A DNA stretch of 64,000 nucleotides from Brevibacterium casei CIP 102111 (GTDB lineage: Bacteria; Actinomycetota; Actinomycetes; Actinomycetales; Brevibacteriaceae): contig NZ_FXZC01000004.1 in the NCBI RefSeq assembly GCF_900169275.1, positions 248,001 to 312,000 on the forward strand, given 5' to 3'. The position numbers and the translations under genes were made by a program. This document shows positions 48,510 to 58,868 of the stretch, piece after piece. A model generated the notes under the pieces. It did not search any database. It had not been told where the DNA came from and worked only from the letters and a program-made list of their open reading frames with translations. Position 1 is the stretch's first letter; every line of letters begins with the position of its first letter.

Positions 48510-49877
48510 TCAGGCCTCTGCGGCGGGCGGGTCCGCGACGGCCACCTCGGTGAAGGTGAGGCCGGGTGCCGAGGCATCGGCGGCGCGGCGGATGCGTTCG
48601 GCGGTGAGCTCGCTGATCGTCGCGAACTCGGGGCGGGCACTGTCTGCGTCGCTTCCGCTCGCAGCGCGCACGTCTGCCTCACCCTGACGACCCCCGTTCC
48701 CGTTGACCCCAGCACCCGCACCTCCCCGAGCCCCGCGCCCGCCACTGGCCCCGCGCCCGCCACTGGCCCCGCGCCCGCCGCGCAGCTCCTCCGGCGTCTG
48801 GATGAGGATGAAGGACCGCTGCCCGTCGTCGCGGCGGTTGGCCTCCATCACCGCCTGCGCGGTCGTCCCGGATCCGGCGAAGAAGTCGAGGACGATCGCC
48901 GTGGGGTCGAAGAAGGTCTGCGCGGTGATGAGCGTCTTGACGAGTTCGACGGGCTTCGGATATCCGAACACACCGCCGAGCCCGAGGTCCTCGAGGTCGT
49001 TCTGCCCGCCGAGCGCCTTGATGATCGAGTAGAGCTTCGAACTCGCAAGTTCGTACGGCGTCACCCGCACGACCGCGTGCTTGCCCGGCCCCCACGGGCG
49101 GAGGACGAACTCGCCCGAGGCCAGCTTCGCGTCCACCTCGGCGAGCTTCTTCTCCCCTTTGACCGCGAGGATGTCCTCGTACATGAGCCGCCGCTCCGAC
49201 CCCCGCGCATAACGGCCGAAGCTCGCGCGCAGGACGTCGGTCTCGACGAGCATCTTGCGCCCGTCGATGACCTCGACCTTCGCCGGTGCCTTCTTCTCGG
49301 TGAGGAACGTCCCCGCGGACCGGGCGTCCTTGCCCCACACGTGGATGTAGTCGTGCCCGCGGACGAACGACGGCGAATTGCCCCCGCCTTTCGCGCGCTG
49401 GTGGATGAGGGTGCCGAGCGAATTCGCCTCCCCGAAGACCTCGTGCCCGAGCAGCTGCGCCCACGCGCTCTCCCCGTCGTCGAGGTGGAGGTAGAGCACC
49501 CCGTCATCGCGCATGAGCTCGCGCGCGAGCATGAGCCGCGGCGCCATGAAGTCGAGCCAGCTGTCGTGGTCGTGCCCGCGGTCGCGGTACGCGTGCGCAT
49601 TGCCCGTGTTGTACGGCGGATCGATGTAGACGACCTTGACCCGCCCCCGATGCGTGGCGAGCAGGCTCTGCAGGCCGGGCAGATTGTCCCCGACGATGAG
49701 GAGGTTCTCGTCCGGATCCGGCACGACCGACCGTGGCCCGGCTGTCTTCGCACTCGGATCCATCCCCTCGCCGAGGCGGCCGCCGGCAGCCGTGAATCCC
49801 GGACCTGCCGTGGCGCTGAGTTCGCGTCCGAGGGTGAGCGACTTCTCCTTGCCGGGCCAGCTCAGAGCGGTCGCCAT
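48510..49877 (-). CDS. site-specific DNA adenine methyltransferase, type III Mod-like
   Basis: A 455-residue beta-class N6-adenine methylase: catalytic DPPYNTGN near residue 86, target-recognition middle with GHDYIHVWGKD, and the SAM motif LDFFAGSGTTAQAVMEAN near residue 335; the end FATISELTAERIRRAADA is typical of Mod proteins. No restriction subunit is adjacent, so it may be an orphan or epigenetic methylase. Between the SAM motif and the C-terminus is a Gly/Arg/Ala run of (R)GASGG units about 45 residues long. The ATG at 49877 is preferred to a TTG nine codons earlier. Confidence 0.83.
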   Translation of the reverse strand: MATALSWPGKEKSLTLGRELSATAGPGFTAAGGRLGEGMDPSAKTAGPRSVVPDPDENLLIVGDNLPGLQSLLATHRGRVKVVYIDPPYNTGNAHAYRDRGHDHDSWLDFMAPRLMLARELMRDDGVLYLHLDDGESAWAQLLGHEVFGEANSLGTLIHQRAKGGGNSPSFVRGHDYIHVWGKDARSAGTFLTEKKAPAKVEVIDGRKMLVETDVLRASFGRYARGSERRLMYEDILAVKGEKKLAEVDAKLASGEFVLRPWGPGKHAVVRVTPYELASSKLYSIIKALGGQNDLEDLGLGGVFGYPKPVELVKTLITAQTFFDPTAIVLDFFAGSGTTAQAVMEANRRDDGQRSFILIQTPEELRGGRGASGGRGASGGRGARGGAGAGVNGNGGRQGEADVRAASGSDADSARPEFATISELTAERIRRAADASAPGLTFTEVAVADPPAAEA

Positions 49878-49913
49878 CTTCTCCAACTCCCTCGACGATG
49901 CCAAGATTGCTGT

Positions 49914-51404
49914 ATGAGTATTTCACGAGTGGCAGTCGTCGGCGCAGGCATCATCGGTGTGGCGCTCGCCCGCGAGATCACCCGTCAGCTCCCCGACGCC
50001 GAGGTCACGGTCTTCGACCGCGGGCCGGGAATCGCCTCGGCGCAGAGCGGTCACACCGCGGGCATCGTCCATGCCGGTCTCGACGCCGAGCCCGGATCCC
50101 TCGACGCGACGCTCGCCCGCCGCGGGCTCGAACTCCTCATCCCCTACCTCGTCGGGCAGGGACTCGCCTACCGAGAGTGCGGGCAGCTCGTCGTCGCGCA
50201 GGACACCGACGAGGTCGACCGCCTCGACGACCTGCTCACCAGGGCGAAAGCGAACGACGTGCCCGGGGTGCGCATGGTCGATCGGGCCGAGATGCGCGAG
50301 ATCGAACCGGCCGCCAGGGGAGTCCAGGCTCTCTACTCTCCGCACACCGCGATCACCGACTTCGAGGCCGTCACCGAGGCGCTCGCCTCCGAGATCCGCG
50401 ACGCAGGCGGCCGCTTCCGCTTCCTCACCGAGGTCACCGGCATCGACGCGCTGAGCAACGAGGTGCGCATCCGCACCCGCGCCGTCAGCCCCAAAGACGA
50501 CTCGGGAGTGTCCAGCGAGTCCGGCTATTCGACCGACCTCGTCGTCGAATCGGACTCCGACCCCGACGGGGAGGTCCACGACCGTCCCCGCACCTACCGC
50601 GGCGGTGAGGACGAGGCCGTCGCCGATGTGTCGGCACGGGGCGGTCTGCGCGGTCGCCTCGGCGATGAGCTGCGCACCCGGTTCGGCGACAAGGACTGGT
50701 TCAAGCAGGCCGAGGACCGGATCGACGGGTGGTCCGATCGGAACCGTCCCACCGGCGCCGAGGTGGATGCCGGCACCTTCGACCTCGTCCTCGTCGCCGT
50801 GGGACTCCAGTCCGATCGACTCGCCGCGGCGTCCGGGCTCTCCGCCGATCCGCGCATCGTTCCGTTCTCGACGACGTATTCGCGACTCGATGCTCCCGCC
50901 GCCGAGGCGGTCCACGGCATCATCTCGTCCGTGCCCGACCCGGAGGAGCCGTTCGAGGAGACCGTGCTCGCCCGGACCGTCACCGGTGGGCTGCTGCTCG
51001 GGCCGAACACGCACATCGCGCTCGGTCGCAGCGACGGTTCGGTCGGCGACATCGACCTCGGCGACCTCGGTGCCTCGTTCGGGTTCTCCGGGTTCTGGAA
51101 GTTCGCGAAGCGCAACGTCCGCTCGGCCGCAGAGGGCGTGCGGTCGGCGGCGAGCACCTCGGCGTTCGTCGAGCGGATCAGGAGATATGCCCCCGGCCTC
51201 GACACTGCGGGGATGGCTGCCGGACCCAAGGGGGTCAGCGGCCAGACGATCGATGGCAAGGGCGAGCTCGTCACCGGGCTCGTCGTCACCGCCCGCGGAC
51301 GGCTCACTCAGGTGCGGAACACCCCGCGGGCCGGAGCCACCTCGGCGCTGGCAATCGCCGAGCACGTCGTCACCGCAGCCCTGAAGTCCGCGGGACGACG
51401 GTGA
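49914..51404 (+). CDS. lhgO: L-2-hydroxyglutarate oxidase-type FAD oxidoreductase
   Basis: A 496-residue member of the DAO/LhgO family oxidising L-2-hydroxyglutarate to 2-oxoglutarate at the membrane. Seen: FAD loop VAVVGAGIIGVALAREI, the family motif SGHTAGIVHAGLDAEPGSLDA, and the C-terminal TARGRLTQVRNTPRAGATSALAIAEHV. Between about residues 185 and 280 a long Asp/Ser/Gly/Arg-rich insert interrupts the fold; LhgO is usually about 400 residues. The start at 49914 cuts off a long non-coding upstream frame. Divergent from the DNA methylase with 36 bases between. Confidence 0.82.
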   Translation: MSISRVAVVGAGIIGVALAREITRQLPDAEVTVFDRGPGIASAQSGHTAGIVHAGLDAEPGSLDATLARRGLELLIPYLVGQGLAYRECGQLVVAQDTDEVDRLDDLLTRAKANDVPGVRMVDRAEMREIEPAARGVQALYSPHTAITDFEAVTEALASEIRDAGGRFRFLTEVTGIDALSNEVRIRTRAVSPKDDSGVSSESGYSTDLVVESDSDPDGEVHDRPRTYRGGEDEAVADVSARGGLRGRLGDELRTRFGDKDWFKQAEDRIDGWSDRNRPTGAEVDAGTFDLVLVAVGLQSDRLAAASGLSADPRIVPFSTTYSRLDAPAAEAVHGIISSVPDPEEPFEETVLARTVTGGLLLGPNTHIALGRSDGSVGDIDLGDLGASFGFSGFWKFAKRNVRSAAEGVRSAASTSAFVERIRRYAPGLDTAGMAAGPKGVSGQTIDGKGELVTGLVVTARGRLTQVRNTPRAGATSALAIAEHVVTAALKSAGRR

Positions 51405-51481
51405 GGCTTGGGGTTCGCTGAGGTCGGCGGACAGGACCGTGAGTCAGTGGTCCGTCGCTGAGGTCGCCCGAATCGAGCGGA

Positions 51482-51763
51482 CTATCGCTCAGGATCTCCG
51501 GCGGAACGCTTCCTCAGCGACGAGTCCTGCTTCTGGGTCGAATAGACATAGGTGAGGACAAGCCCGGATACGATCGGAACGACGATGAGGCTTGGCAGGA
51601 TTCGGGTCAAGGCCTCGCTCATCTCGCCGGTGAGGAATCCGAGGATCGGCCACATCACGATGGGCACGGCGGAGATGCCGACCCATGTGAGGACGAAGTC
51701 CGTGCGAGTCTGCGGACGCTCTGTGAAGAATCTGCGGATCGCGCTCTTCTCCGACGACGGCAC
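51482..51763 (-). CDS. small two-helix membrane protein
   Basis: A 93-residue protein with two transmembrane helices (about 23-43 and 56-76) and a charged C-terminus, similar in layout to DUF2798-type proteins. The start is GTG at 51763 with GGGAGG upstream. Function unknown. Confidence 0.62.
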   Translation of the reverse strand: MPSSEKSAIRRFFTERPQTRTDFVLTWVGISAVPIVMWPILGFLTGEMSEALTRILPSLIVVPIVSGLVLTYVYSTQKQDSSLRKRSAGDPER

Positions 51764-51842
51764 TGCTCAACCTCCCACGTTTCTCAACCTCACGGTAGTG
51801 GCTGGTGGGAGGCCATTCAAGGATCGTCCACGGGGCGCGACC

Positions 51843-53294
51843 TCAGCCGGAGTGGCGCTCGAGGAACTCGTAGACCTCGGTGTCGTCGACGCCGGGGACG
51901 GCGCCGGGCGGGACGGCAGCGAGGAGGGAGGCGTGCATCTTCGCCGAGGGCAGGGAGTTGTCCTCCCACTTCGCGGCGAGCTCCTCCGGGGCGGTGCGGC
52001 AGCACGAGGGGTCGGGACAGCGTGACTGCGAACGGATCGAGGATTCCCGGCCTTCGAACCATTTGACGTGGGCGAACGGCACGCCGACGCTGATCGCGTA
52101 GTCGCCTCCCGGCAGCACCCTGGCCGTGCACCAGTACGACCCCTGCGGGGTGTCGGTGTACTGGTAGTACGGGCTGAACCGGTCGGCGACCCGGAAGACC
52201 GTGCGCGAGGTGAACCGCTTGCACGCGAACTGCCCCTCGATGGCCCCGAGCGGGTCCGTGGGGAAGGGGAGCCCGTCGTTCGAGTACGCCTTGTGGATCG
52301 TGCCCGAGGCGTGGACCTTCATGAAGTGGACGGGCAGACCGAGGTGCTCGGTGGCGAGGTTGGTGAACCGGTGCGCGGCCATCTCGTAGCCGACGCCGAA
52401 CATGTCGCGCAGGTACTCCACCGACAGCTCGCGCTTCCGCTTCGCCTCGGTGAGGACGGGCACCGCCGCGCTCTCAGGCAGGAGGACGGCGGCGGCGAGG
52501 TAGTTCGCATCGACGCGCTGCTGGAGGAACTCGCGGAAGTCCTTCGGCGCCCCGTGCCCGAGGACGTGCGGGGCAAGGCTCGTGAGCAGGTGCGTGCGCG
52601 GGTCGAACGCGGCATCGGCGTTGGGCAGGTAGATGCGTCGATTCGCGGTGTCGGAGATCGACCGGGTCGAGCTCGGCAGGTCGGAGACGTAGTGGAGGCT
52701 GAAGCCGAGCTTCTCCGCGATCGTCGCCGTCTCGCGCTGGGACACGGTCCCCGACTCGTAGCCGGCGAGGCTGAGCAGCTCGGCCGCCTGCTCCTCGAGG
52801 TCGGCGAAGTAGTTGTGCTTCTCGCGCATCGTCTCCCGCAGCTCACGGTTGGCTCGCCGTGCCTCCTCCGGGGTCGCCGCCCGCCTGGTCAGCACCTCGG
52901 CGAGCTGGCGCTGGAGGCCGACGATCGCCTCGAGCGCATCCTGCGGCAGCGACTTGATGCGCACCTGCGGCAGTCCGAGGGACGAGTACATCGGGGAGGC
53001 CTGATTCCGTTCGGCCTCGAGTTCGAGGCCCTGCCGACCGTCGACGGGAGTCGGGTCGAGAAGGTCCGCGACCTCGGTTCCCAGGGCCTCGGCGATCGCG
53101 GTGAGCAGGGTGACAGAAGTTTCTCGCTTGCCGTTCTCGATCGTCGAGATCTGCGAGGCCGCACGGCCCACCTTCTCCCCGAGCTCGGCGAGCGTCATCC
53201 CCGCCTGTTTGCGAAAGAATCGGATTCTTCTGCCGATGCTGAGGCTGTCGACGGACTGCTTCGACTCCGACTTTGAAGCTTGAACACTGGTCAC
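51843..53294 (-). CDS. ramB: ScfR/RamB-family regulator of the glyoxylate bypass
   Basis: A 483-residue regulator: XRE helix-turn-helix (IGRRIRFFRKQAGMTLAELGEKVGRAASQISTIENGKRE, residues 20-58), a central IrrE/ImmA-like domain whose metalloprotease HExxH is degenerate (HVLGH), and a C-terminal Cys-containing domain with CPDPSCC. This is the layout of RamB, which controls aceA/aceB and acetate or propionate genes in Corynebacterium and Mycobacterium. It is divergent from aceA, as expected. The start is GTG at 53294. Two 9-bp inverted arms lie over its start and before aceA. Confidence 0.87.
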   Translation of the reverse strand: MTSVQASKSESKQSVDSLSIGRRIRFFRKQAGMTLAELGEKVGRAASQISTIENGKRETSVTLLTAIAEALGTEVADLLDPTPVDGRQGLELEAERNQASPMYSSLGLPQVRIKSLPQDALEAIVGLQRQLAEVLTRRAATPEEARRANRELRETMREKHNYFADLEEQAAELLSLAGYESGTVSQRETATIAEKLGFSLHYVSDLPSSTRSISDTANRRIYLPNADAAFDPRTHLLTSLAPHVLGHGAPKDFREFLQQRVDANYLAAAVLLPESAAVPVLTEAKRKRELSVEYLRDMFGVGYEMAAHRFTNLATEHLGLPVHFMKVHASGTIHKAYSNDGLPFPTDPLGAIEGQFACKRFTSRTVFRVADRFSPYYQYTDTPQGSYWCTARVLPGGDYAISVGVPFAHVKWFEGRESSIRSQSRCPDPSCCRTAPEELAAKWEDNSLPSAKMHASLLAAVPPGAVPGVDDTEVYEFLERHSG

Positions 53295-53350
53295 AACCGC
53301 CTCCGAGGCGTCGATCCGGATGGTGTATTGCGAATGTGACCAGTATGACA
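53286..53350. promoter_or_regulatory. ramB-aceA intergenic operator region
   Basis: ACTGGTCAC (53286-53294, over the ramB GTG) and GTGACCAGT (53336-53344) are perfect inverted arms 41 bases apart. The second belongs to TGTGACCAGTATGACA (53335-53350), one base away from the CRP/GlxR half-site pair. TATTGCGAA at 53326-53334 faintly resembles the RamB box. Confidence 0.5.
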
Positions 53351-53471
53351 GAACCGGGAAATTTCACCAATGGGAAGAACGCAGAATTTTCTCCTCACTT
53401 TTCTCTGTCGGAGGGCTTGCGCGCCCAGCAAGATGGATCACACGAACCTCGGAACGACACAGGAGAGAACC

Positions 53472-54761
<1,290 letters not shown>

Positions 54762-54773
54762 GCACCCGCCCCG

Positions 54774-54804
54774 CACCTGCCGGGCCCAGACGGCCCGGCA
54801 GGTG
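54774..54804 (+). terminator. strong hairpin between aceA and aceB
   Basis: CACCTGCCGGGCC (54774-54786) and GGCCCGGCAGGTG (54792-54804) form a perfect 13-bp stem with a 5-base loop, 12 bases past the aceA stop. No T-run. It suggests aceA ends here and aceB has its own promoter; GGTTTGCATCG at 54848-54858 may be a RamB-like box for aceB. Confidence 0.75.
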
Positions 54805-54964
54805 AGGACCCACCAGACTCGGCGCGGTTCGGCGATGTTTTCACGGGGTTTGCATCGTCGATCCGCGCCGGCACCTCCGTCCAGCACCCACCCCGACCAA
54901 CCGCACCACTCCAGTTCCCACCAGCACGGTCCCACACAGCACTCGAATGAGTGAGGAGAAGACA

Positions 54965-56569
54965 ATGTCCCGCATCACGATCAACGCACCTGAGGCACCC
55001 GGACACGACACCGTTCTCTCGGCACAGGCGCTCGACTTCGTCGCGGGCCTCCACGAGAACTTCGCCGACCGCCTCGGCGGGCTCATGGCCAAGCGCGGCA
55101 GCCGTTCGGCGGAGATGAACGACGGCACCCTGCCCCGCTTCACCCCCGACTACGCCGCCGTCCGCGCCGACCGCACCTGGCAGGTCGCCGGCTCTCAGGA
55201 CGCTCCGGGACTCGAGGACCGCCGGGTCGAACTCGCCGGCCCCGTCACCGAACCCGAGGTCGTCCGGGCGCTCAACTCCCAGGCCAAGGTCTGGATCGCC
55301 GACTTCGAGGACTCGACGAGCCCGACGTGGGCGAACATCCTCGGCGGACAGCACGCCCTCTACCTGGCCGTGCGCGACCAGCTGCCCGGCGTGAGCAACC
55401 GCAACCAGCCGACCATCGGCATGCGCCCCCGCGGCTGGCACCTGCCGGAGAAGCACCTCATGGTGACCGGCGACGACGGTGAGCAGACCCCGGCGATCGG
55501 CGCGCTCGTCGACTTCGGCCTCTACTTCTTCCACAACGCGAAGACGCTCATCGATTCCGGTTCGGGACCGTACTTCTACCTCCCCAAGCTCGAGTCCTCG
55601 CTCGAGGCCCGGCTGTGGAACCAGATCTTCGTCTGGGCGCAGGATGAGCTCGGCATCCCGCAGGGCACGATCCGCGCGACCGTCCACATCGAGACGATCG
55701 CCGCCGCGTTCCACATGGAGGAGATCCTCTGGGAGCTGCGCGACCACTGCGCCGGTCTCCAGGCCGCTGGCTGGGACTACCTGTTCTCGGTGGTGAAGAA
55801 CCTCCGTCACTCGACGGAGTTCATCCTCCCCGACCGCGACCGTCTGACGAACTCGCTGCCCCTGATGAAGGCCTTCACCGACCGTCTCGTGTGGACCTGC
55901 CACCGCCGCGGTGCCCACGCGATCGGGACGATGACGAACCTCATGACCAGCCACCCCGACGAGGGCTTCGTCGCCGCCGAGTTCGCGCGGATGCGTGAGG
56001 ACAAGGCGCGCGAGGCCTGGCAGGGCTTCGACGGCACGTGGGTCGCCGATCCCGGCCTCGTCCCGGCCGCACTCGCCGTCTACGACGCAGCCCTCGGTGA
56101 GAAGGCGCACCAGCTGGAGAACATGCGTCCCGACGTCCGGGTGTGCGCCGAGAACCTCCTCGACATCACCGGACTCGAACCGGTCGTCACCGAGGAGGGC
56201 GTGCGGGTCAATATCCGCGTCGCCATCGGCTACCTCAACGAGTGGCTCGGCGGCAACGGCAACGTGGCGCTGGAGAACCTGCTCGAGGACGTCTCGACCG
56301 CGGAGATCTCCCGGTCGCAGATCTGGCAGTGGATCCACCACGAGGTCACCCTCGACAACGGCCAGCCGGTGACCCGGCAGCTCGTCGAGCGCTACCTCGG
56401 CGAGGAGCTCGCGCTCATGGAGCGCACCCCCGCTGACCACGTCACCGAGGCGGTCGAGATCTTCCGGGCCTCGGCGCTGACCGACGACTTCCCCGAGTTC
56501 CTCACGGTGCCCGCCTACACCGAGCACCTCGTCGACCGCGTCGCCAAGGCCGCGGTCAGCGCAGCCTGA
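54965..56569 (+). CDS. aceB: malate synthase A
   Basis: A 534-residue enzyme condensing glyoxylate and acetyl-CoA to malate. Seen: [39 protein letters not shown], the [18 protein letters not shown] and [23 protein letters not shown] catalytic region, and [38 protein letters not shown] with the catalytic Asp. GAGGAGAAG precedes ATG 54965, preferred to the frame opening six codons earlier. It completes the glyoxylate bypass with aceA. Confidence 0.96.
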   Translation: MSRITINAPEAPGHDTVLSAQALDFVAGLHENFADRLGGLMAKRGSRSAEMNDGTLPRFTPDYAAVRADRTWQVAGSQDAPGLEDRRVELAGPVTEPEVVRALNSQAKVWIADFEDSTSPTWANILGGQHALYLAVRDQLPGVSNRNQPTIGMRPRGWHLPEKHLMVTGDDGEQTPAIGALVDFGLYFFHNAKTLIDSGSGPYFYLPKLESSLEARLWNQIFVWAQDELGIPQGTIRATVHIETIAAAFHMEEILWELRDHCAGLQAAGWDYLFSVVKNLRHSTEFILPDRDRLTNSLPLMKAFTDRLVWTCHRRGAHAIGTMTNLMTSHPDEGFVAAEFARMREDKAREAWQGFDGTWVADPGLVPAALAVYDAALGEKAHQLENMRPDVRVCAENLLDITGLEPVVTEEGVRVNIRVAIGYLNEWLGGNGNVALENLLEDVSTAEISRSQIWQWIHHEVTLDNGQPVTRQLVERYLGEELALMERTPADHVTEAVEIFRASALTDDFPEFLTVPAYTEHLVDRVAKAAVSAA

Positions 56570-56741
56570 GCGGTCCGCCTCGGCGGGAGACGTCAGACGG
56601 CGGTCCGCCTCGGCGGAGGGGACGGCACCATCGAACCGCCTCGGCGGGGACCATCGATCCGCATCGGCACCCTGGACCTGTTCGGACTCGCACTGCACAG
56701 CGAGTCACGGCAGGACCGGGGTGCCGATGTGTGGGTTCGGC
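56570..56741. repeat. clustered CCGCCTCGGCGG palindromes after aceB
   Basis: CGCCTCGGCGG-type sequence occurs at about 56577, 56608 and 56639 in 70 bases; GCGGTCCGCCTCGGCGG is repeated at 56569-56585 and 56600-56616. Each is itself a short dyad and carries the octamer CCTCGGCG common throughout the window. Confidence 0.65.
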
Positions 56742-57329
56742 TCAGCCCTCGGGCGGCCACGGCAGCCCCTCGGCCTGGGCGTTGAGCTGGTACGAGACCA
56801 CGCCGTCGATCGATTCGCGGATGATGTCGGCGTGGCCGGCGTGCCGCGCGATCTCCGTGTTGAGGTGGGCGAGGATCCAGCGCACCGACATGTCGAAGTC
56901 CTTCGGCATCCACGGGTTGTTCACCGGGACCTTCGCGTCGAGGTCGATCCCGTCCGCCGCGGCCTGGGTGCGGGTGGCGGTGATCTCGGCGACGGCGCGG
57001 TCGAAGGCGGCGAGCACCTCGGCCAGGGTCAGATCCGGCAGGGTCGCGCCCTCGAAGGATCCTAAGAGCCCGAGTTCCTCACCGAACGCGGCGTAGTCCT
57101 CCTCGGTGGCGACGAGCGACGGGTCGCGGACCTGCTGCAGCCAGCCGTAGACGACGTGGGCTGAGTGGGCGAGCAGCCCAGAGATGCTCAGCGAACTCAC
57201 TGTCGGGGTGCTGCGGGCCTGCTCGTCGGTGAGGCCTGCGGCGGTCAGTCGCAGCTGCTGGCACTGCTGTTCGAGGAAGCTCAGCTGGGCGTCGGTCTCG
57301 GTGGTCACGGGCGGGGCGAAGAAGGGCAT
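56742..57329 (-). CDS. DinB-family (DUF664) protein
   Basis: A 195-residue four-helix protein with a three-His metal site suggested by SISGLLAHSAHVVYGWL and RWILAHLNTEIARHAGHADIIRESIDG. In actinomycetes this fold includes mycothiol-dependent enzymes; the substrate is unknown. AGGAG precedes the ATG. It is divergent from a WYL-domain regulator across a perfect dyad and is most likely its target. Confidence 0.82.
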   Translation of the reverse strand: MPFFAPPVTTETDAQLSFLEQQCQQLRLTAAGLTDEQARSTPTVSSLSISGLLAHSAHVVYGWLQQVRDPSLVATEEDYAAFGEELGLLGSFEGATLPDLTLAEVLAAFDRAVAEITATRTQAAADGIDLDAKVPVNNPWMPKDFDMSVRWILAHLNTEIARHAGHADIIRESIDGVVSYQLNAQAEGLPWPPEG

Positions 57330-57417
57330 GACGACTCCTGATGGTCGGGTCTGGCCTGGTGTGGGGTGAACGGCTCGGCGCGATCGGCGATGCGCTTGAA
57401 ACCATCATCCGACCGAT

Positions 57418-57438
57418 TGCGGACATATGATGTCCGCA
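57418..57438. promoter_or_regulatory. operator between DinB and WYL genes
   Basis: TGCGGACAT (57418-57426) and ATGTCCGCA (57430-57438) are perfect 9-bp inverted arms with a 3-base spacer, centred between the divergent genes. Confidence 0.75.
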
Positions 57439-57463
57439 TGCACGATGATCCGGCCAGGTGTCC

Positions 57464-58432
57464 ATGAGCTCCGAATCCCGCCTCCTCTCCCTCCTCGCGC
57501 GGCTCGGGACCGGTCGGTCATTCACCGCGACCGACCTCGCCGCGGAGTTCGGCGTCACCGAACGGACGATCCGACGCGACATCGCGACCCTGCGCGAGCT
57601 CGGCTACACCGTCGATGCCGCCCCCGGAGTCGACGGCGGGTACCGGGCCGGCAGCCGGACCGTGCTGCCGCCCCTTCAACTCGAATCTGGGGAGGCCTTC
57701 GCGACCGCGCTCGGTCTCTCACTCCTCGCCGGTGCGGGCCTCGGAAGTGCGGACACCGCCTCGGCGAGCGGGAAACTCGAGGCGATGCTCCCGGCCGCGG
57801 CCGCCTCCGCGGTGAGGGAGATCGGGACCGCGGTCACCGTCGCCCCCGGCAACGAGCCCGACGTCGACCATGCCGCGGTCGGAGCCATCGCCTCGGCGAT
57901 CGCCGCCCGCCGTCGCATCACCTTCGCCTACGCGAAGCCGTGGACCGACGCCGCGCCGGCCGTCCGACGGGTCGAACCCGCCCAGCTCGTCGTGCTCGGC
58001 TCCCACTGGTACCTCTACGGGTGGGACCTCGACCGCAGCGACTGGCGGGTCTTCCGCCTCGACCGGCTGAGCGAGGTCCATGTGACGACGTTCGGATTCC
58101 CGCTGCGACCTGCCCCCGACGCCGAGGCGGCGGTGCGTCGCGCGGTCACCGTCGCCGCGTACGAGCACACGATCGTCCTCGACCTCGAGGCCACCCCGGC
58201 CGAGATCGAGCCATGGTTCTCCACCCGTGCCGCGACGATCGCCGAGGTCAGCGGGGGTGTGCGCGTGACGTTCGGAGTGCCAGACCTCGGCGCGGCGGCG
58301 ATCTACACCGCAACCATCCCGTTCCCGTGCCGCGTCGTCGATCCGCCGGAGTTCGTCGCGGAGTTGTCGGTGATGCGCGGGCGGATCGGCGCGATCATGG
58401 CCGCAAGCGACACCGAGGTGTCCGGGAAGTGA
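57464..58432 (+). CDS. YafY-type helix-turn-helix/WYL-domain regulator
   Basis: A 322-residue regulator: DeoR-like HTH (SFTATDLAAEFGVTERTIRRDIATLRELGYTVDAAPGVDGGYR, residues 18-60) and a WYL ligand domain with RVEPAQLVVLGSHWYLYGWDLDRSDWRVFRLDRL. It probably binds the dyad in front of it and controls the divergent DinB-family gene. A GTG two codons earlier is also possible. The next gene, usp, starts 43 bases downstream. Confidence 0.87.
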   Translation: MSSESRLLSLLARLGTGRSFTATDLAAEFGVTERTIRRDIATLRELGYTVDAAPGVDGGYRAGSRTVLPPLQLESGEAFATALGLSLLAGAGLGSADTASASGKLEAMLPAAAASAVREIGTAVTVAPGNEPDVDHAAVGAIASAIAARRRITFAYAKPWTDAAPAVRRVEPAQLVVLGSHWYLYGWDLDRSDWRVFRLDRLSEVHVTTFGFPLRPAPDAEAAVRRAVTVAAYEHTIVLDLEATPAEIEPWFSTRAATIAEVSGGVRVTFGVPDLGAAAIYTATIPFPCRVVDPPEFVAELSVMRGRIGAIMAASDTEVSGK

Positions 58433-58440
58433 CCGGACGG

Positions 58441-58469
58441 TGAACGACAACGGGAGTCGTCCATATACT
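58441..58469 (+). promoter_or_regulatory. promoter of the universal stress gene
   Basis: TGAACG (58441-58446), 17 bases, TATACT (58464-58469), then six bases to the ATG: a good leaderless promoter. Confidence 0.6.
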
Positions 58470-58475
58470 GATGCC

Positions 58476-58865
58476 ATGACGATTCTCATCGGCTATCTCC
58501 CTGCCCCGGAAGGCGAGGCGGCGCTGCGCGCGGGATTCGCAGAGGCCGCGCTGCGCACGTGCGACGCCGTCGTGGTCAACTCACAGCGACGCGGTGCCAG
58601 CGGCACCCCGACCGAGATCGACAAGGACGACATCGATCGCATCGTCGCCCTCGGTGAGGAGGCGGGAGTCGCGGTCACCGTGCTCCAGCCCGACCATGAG
58701 GACGACGTCCCGGGAACCCTCAACGACCTCGCCGCCGAGCACGATGCCCAGCTCATCGTCATCGGCCTGCGGAAGCGCTCGGCGATCGGAAAGTTCATCC
58801 TCGGATCCCAGGCCCAGCGCATCCTCCTCGAAGCCGAAGTCCCCGTCCTCACCGCAAAGGCCTGA
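58476..58865 (+). CDS. universal stress protein
   Basis: A 129-residue UspA-fold protein with the ATP-binding pattern IGLRKRSAIGKFILGSQAQRILLEAEVPVLTAKA (G-2x-G-9x-G-S/T type) at residues about 95-128. Likely a cytosolic stress-response protein. The start at 58476 lies six bases after TATACT. Its stop is three bases from the convergent stop of the FAD/Fe-S gene. Confidence 0.88.
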   Translation: MTILIGYLPAPEGEAALRAGFAEAALRTCDAVVVNSQRRGASGTPTEIDKDDIDRIVALGEEAGVAVTVLQPDHEDDVPGTLNDLAAEHDAQLIVIGLRKRSAIGKFILGSQAQRILLEAEVPVLTAKA

Positions 58866-58868
58866 GAC

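Noticed and set aside
48264..49913. A 1046-codon plus-strand frame joining this stretch to the LhgO gene
   Set aside because: The first 550 codons are antisense to the DNA methylase with its clear DPPYN and FAGSGTT motifs, have no domain, and are Arg/Glu/His-rich as expected for a shadow frame. LhgO begins at 49914.
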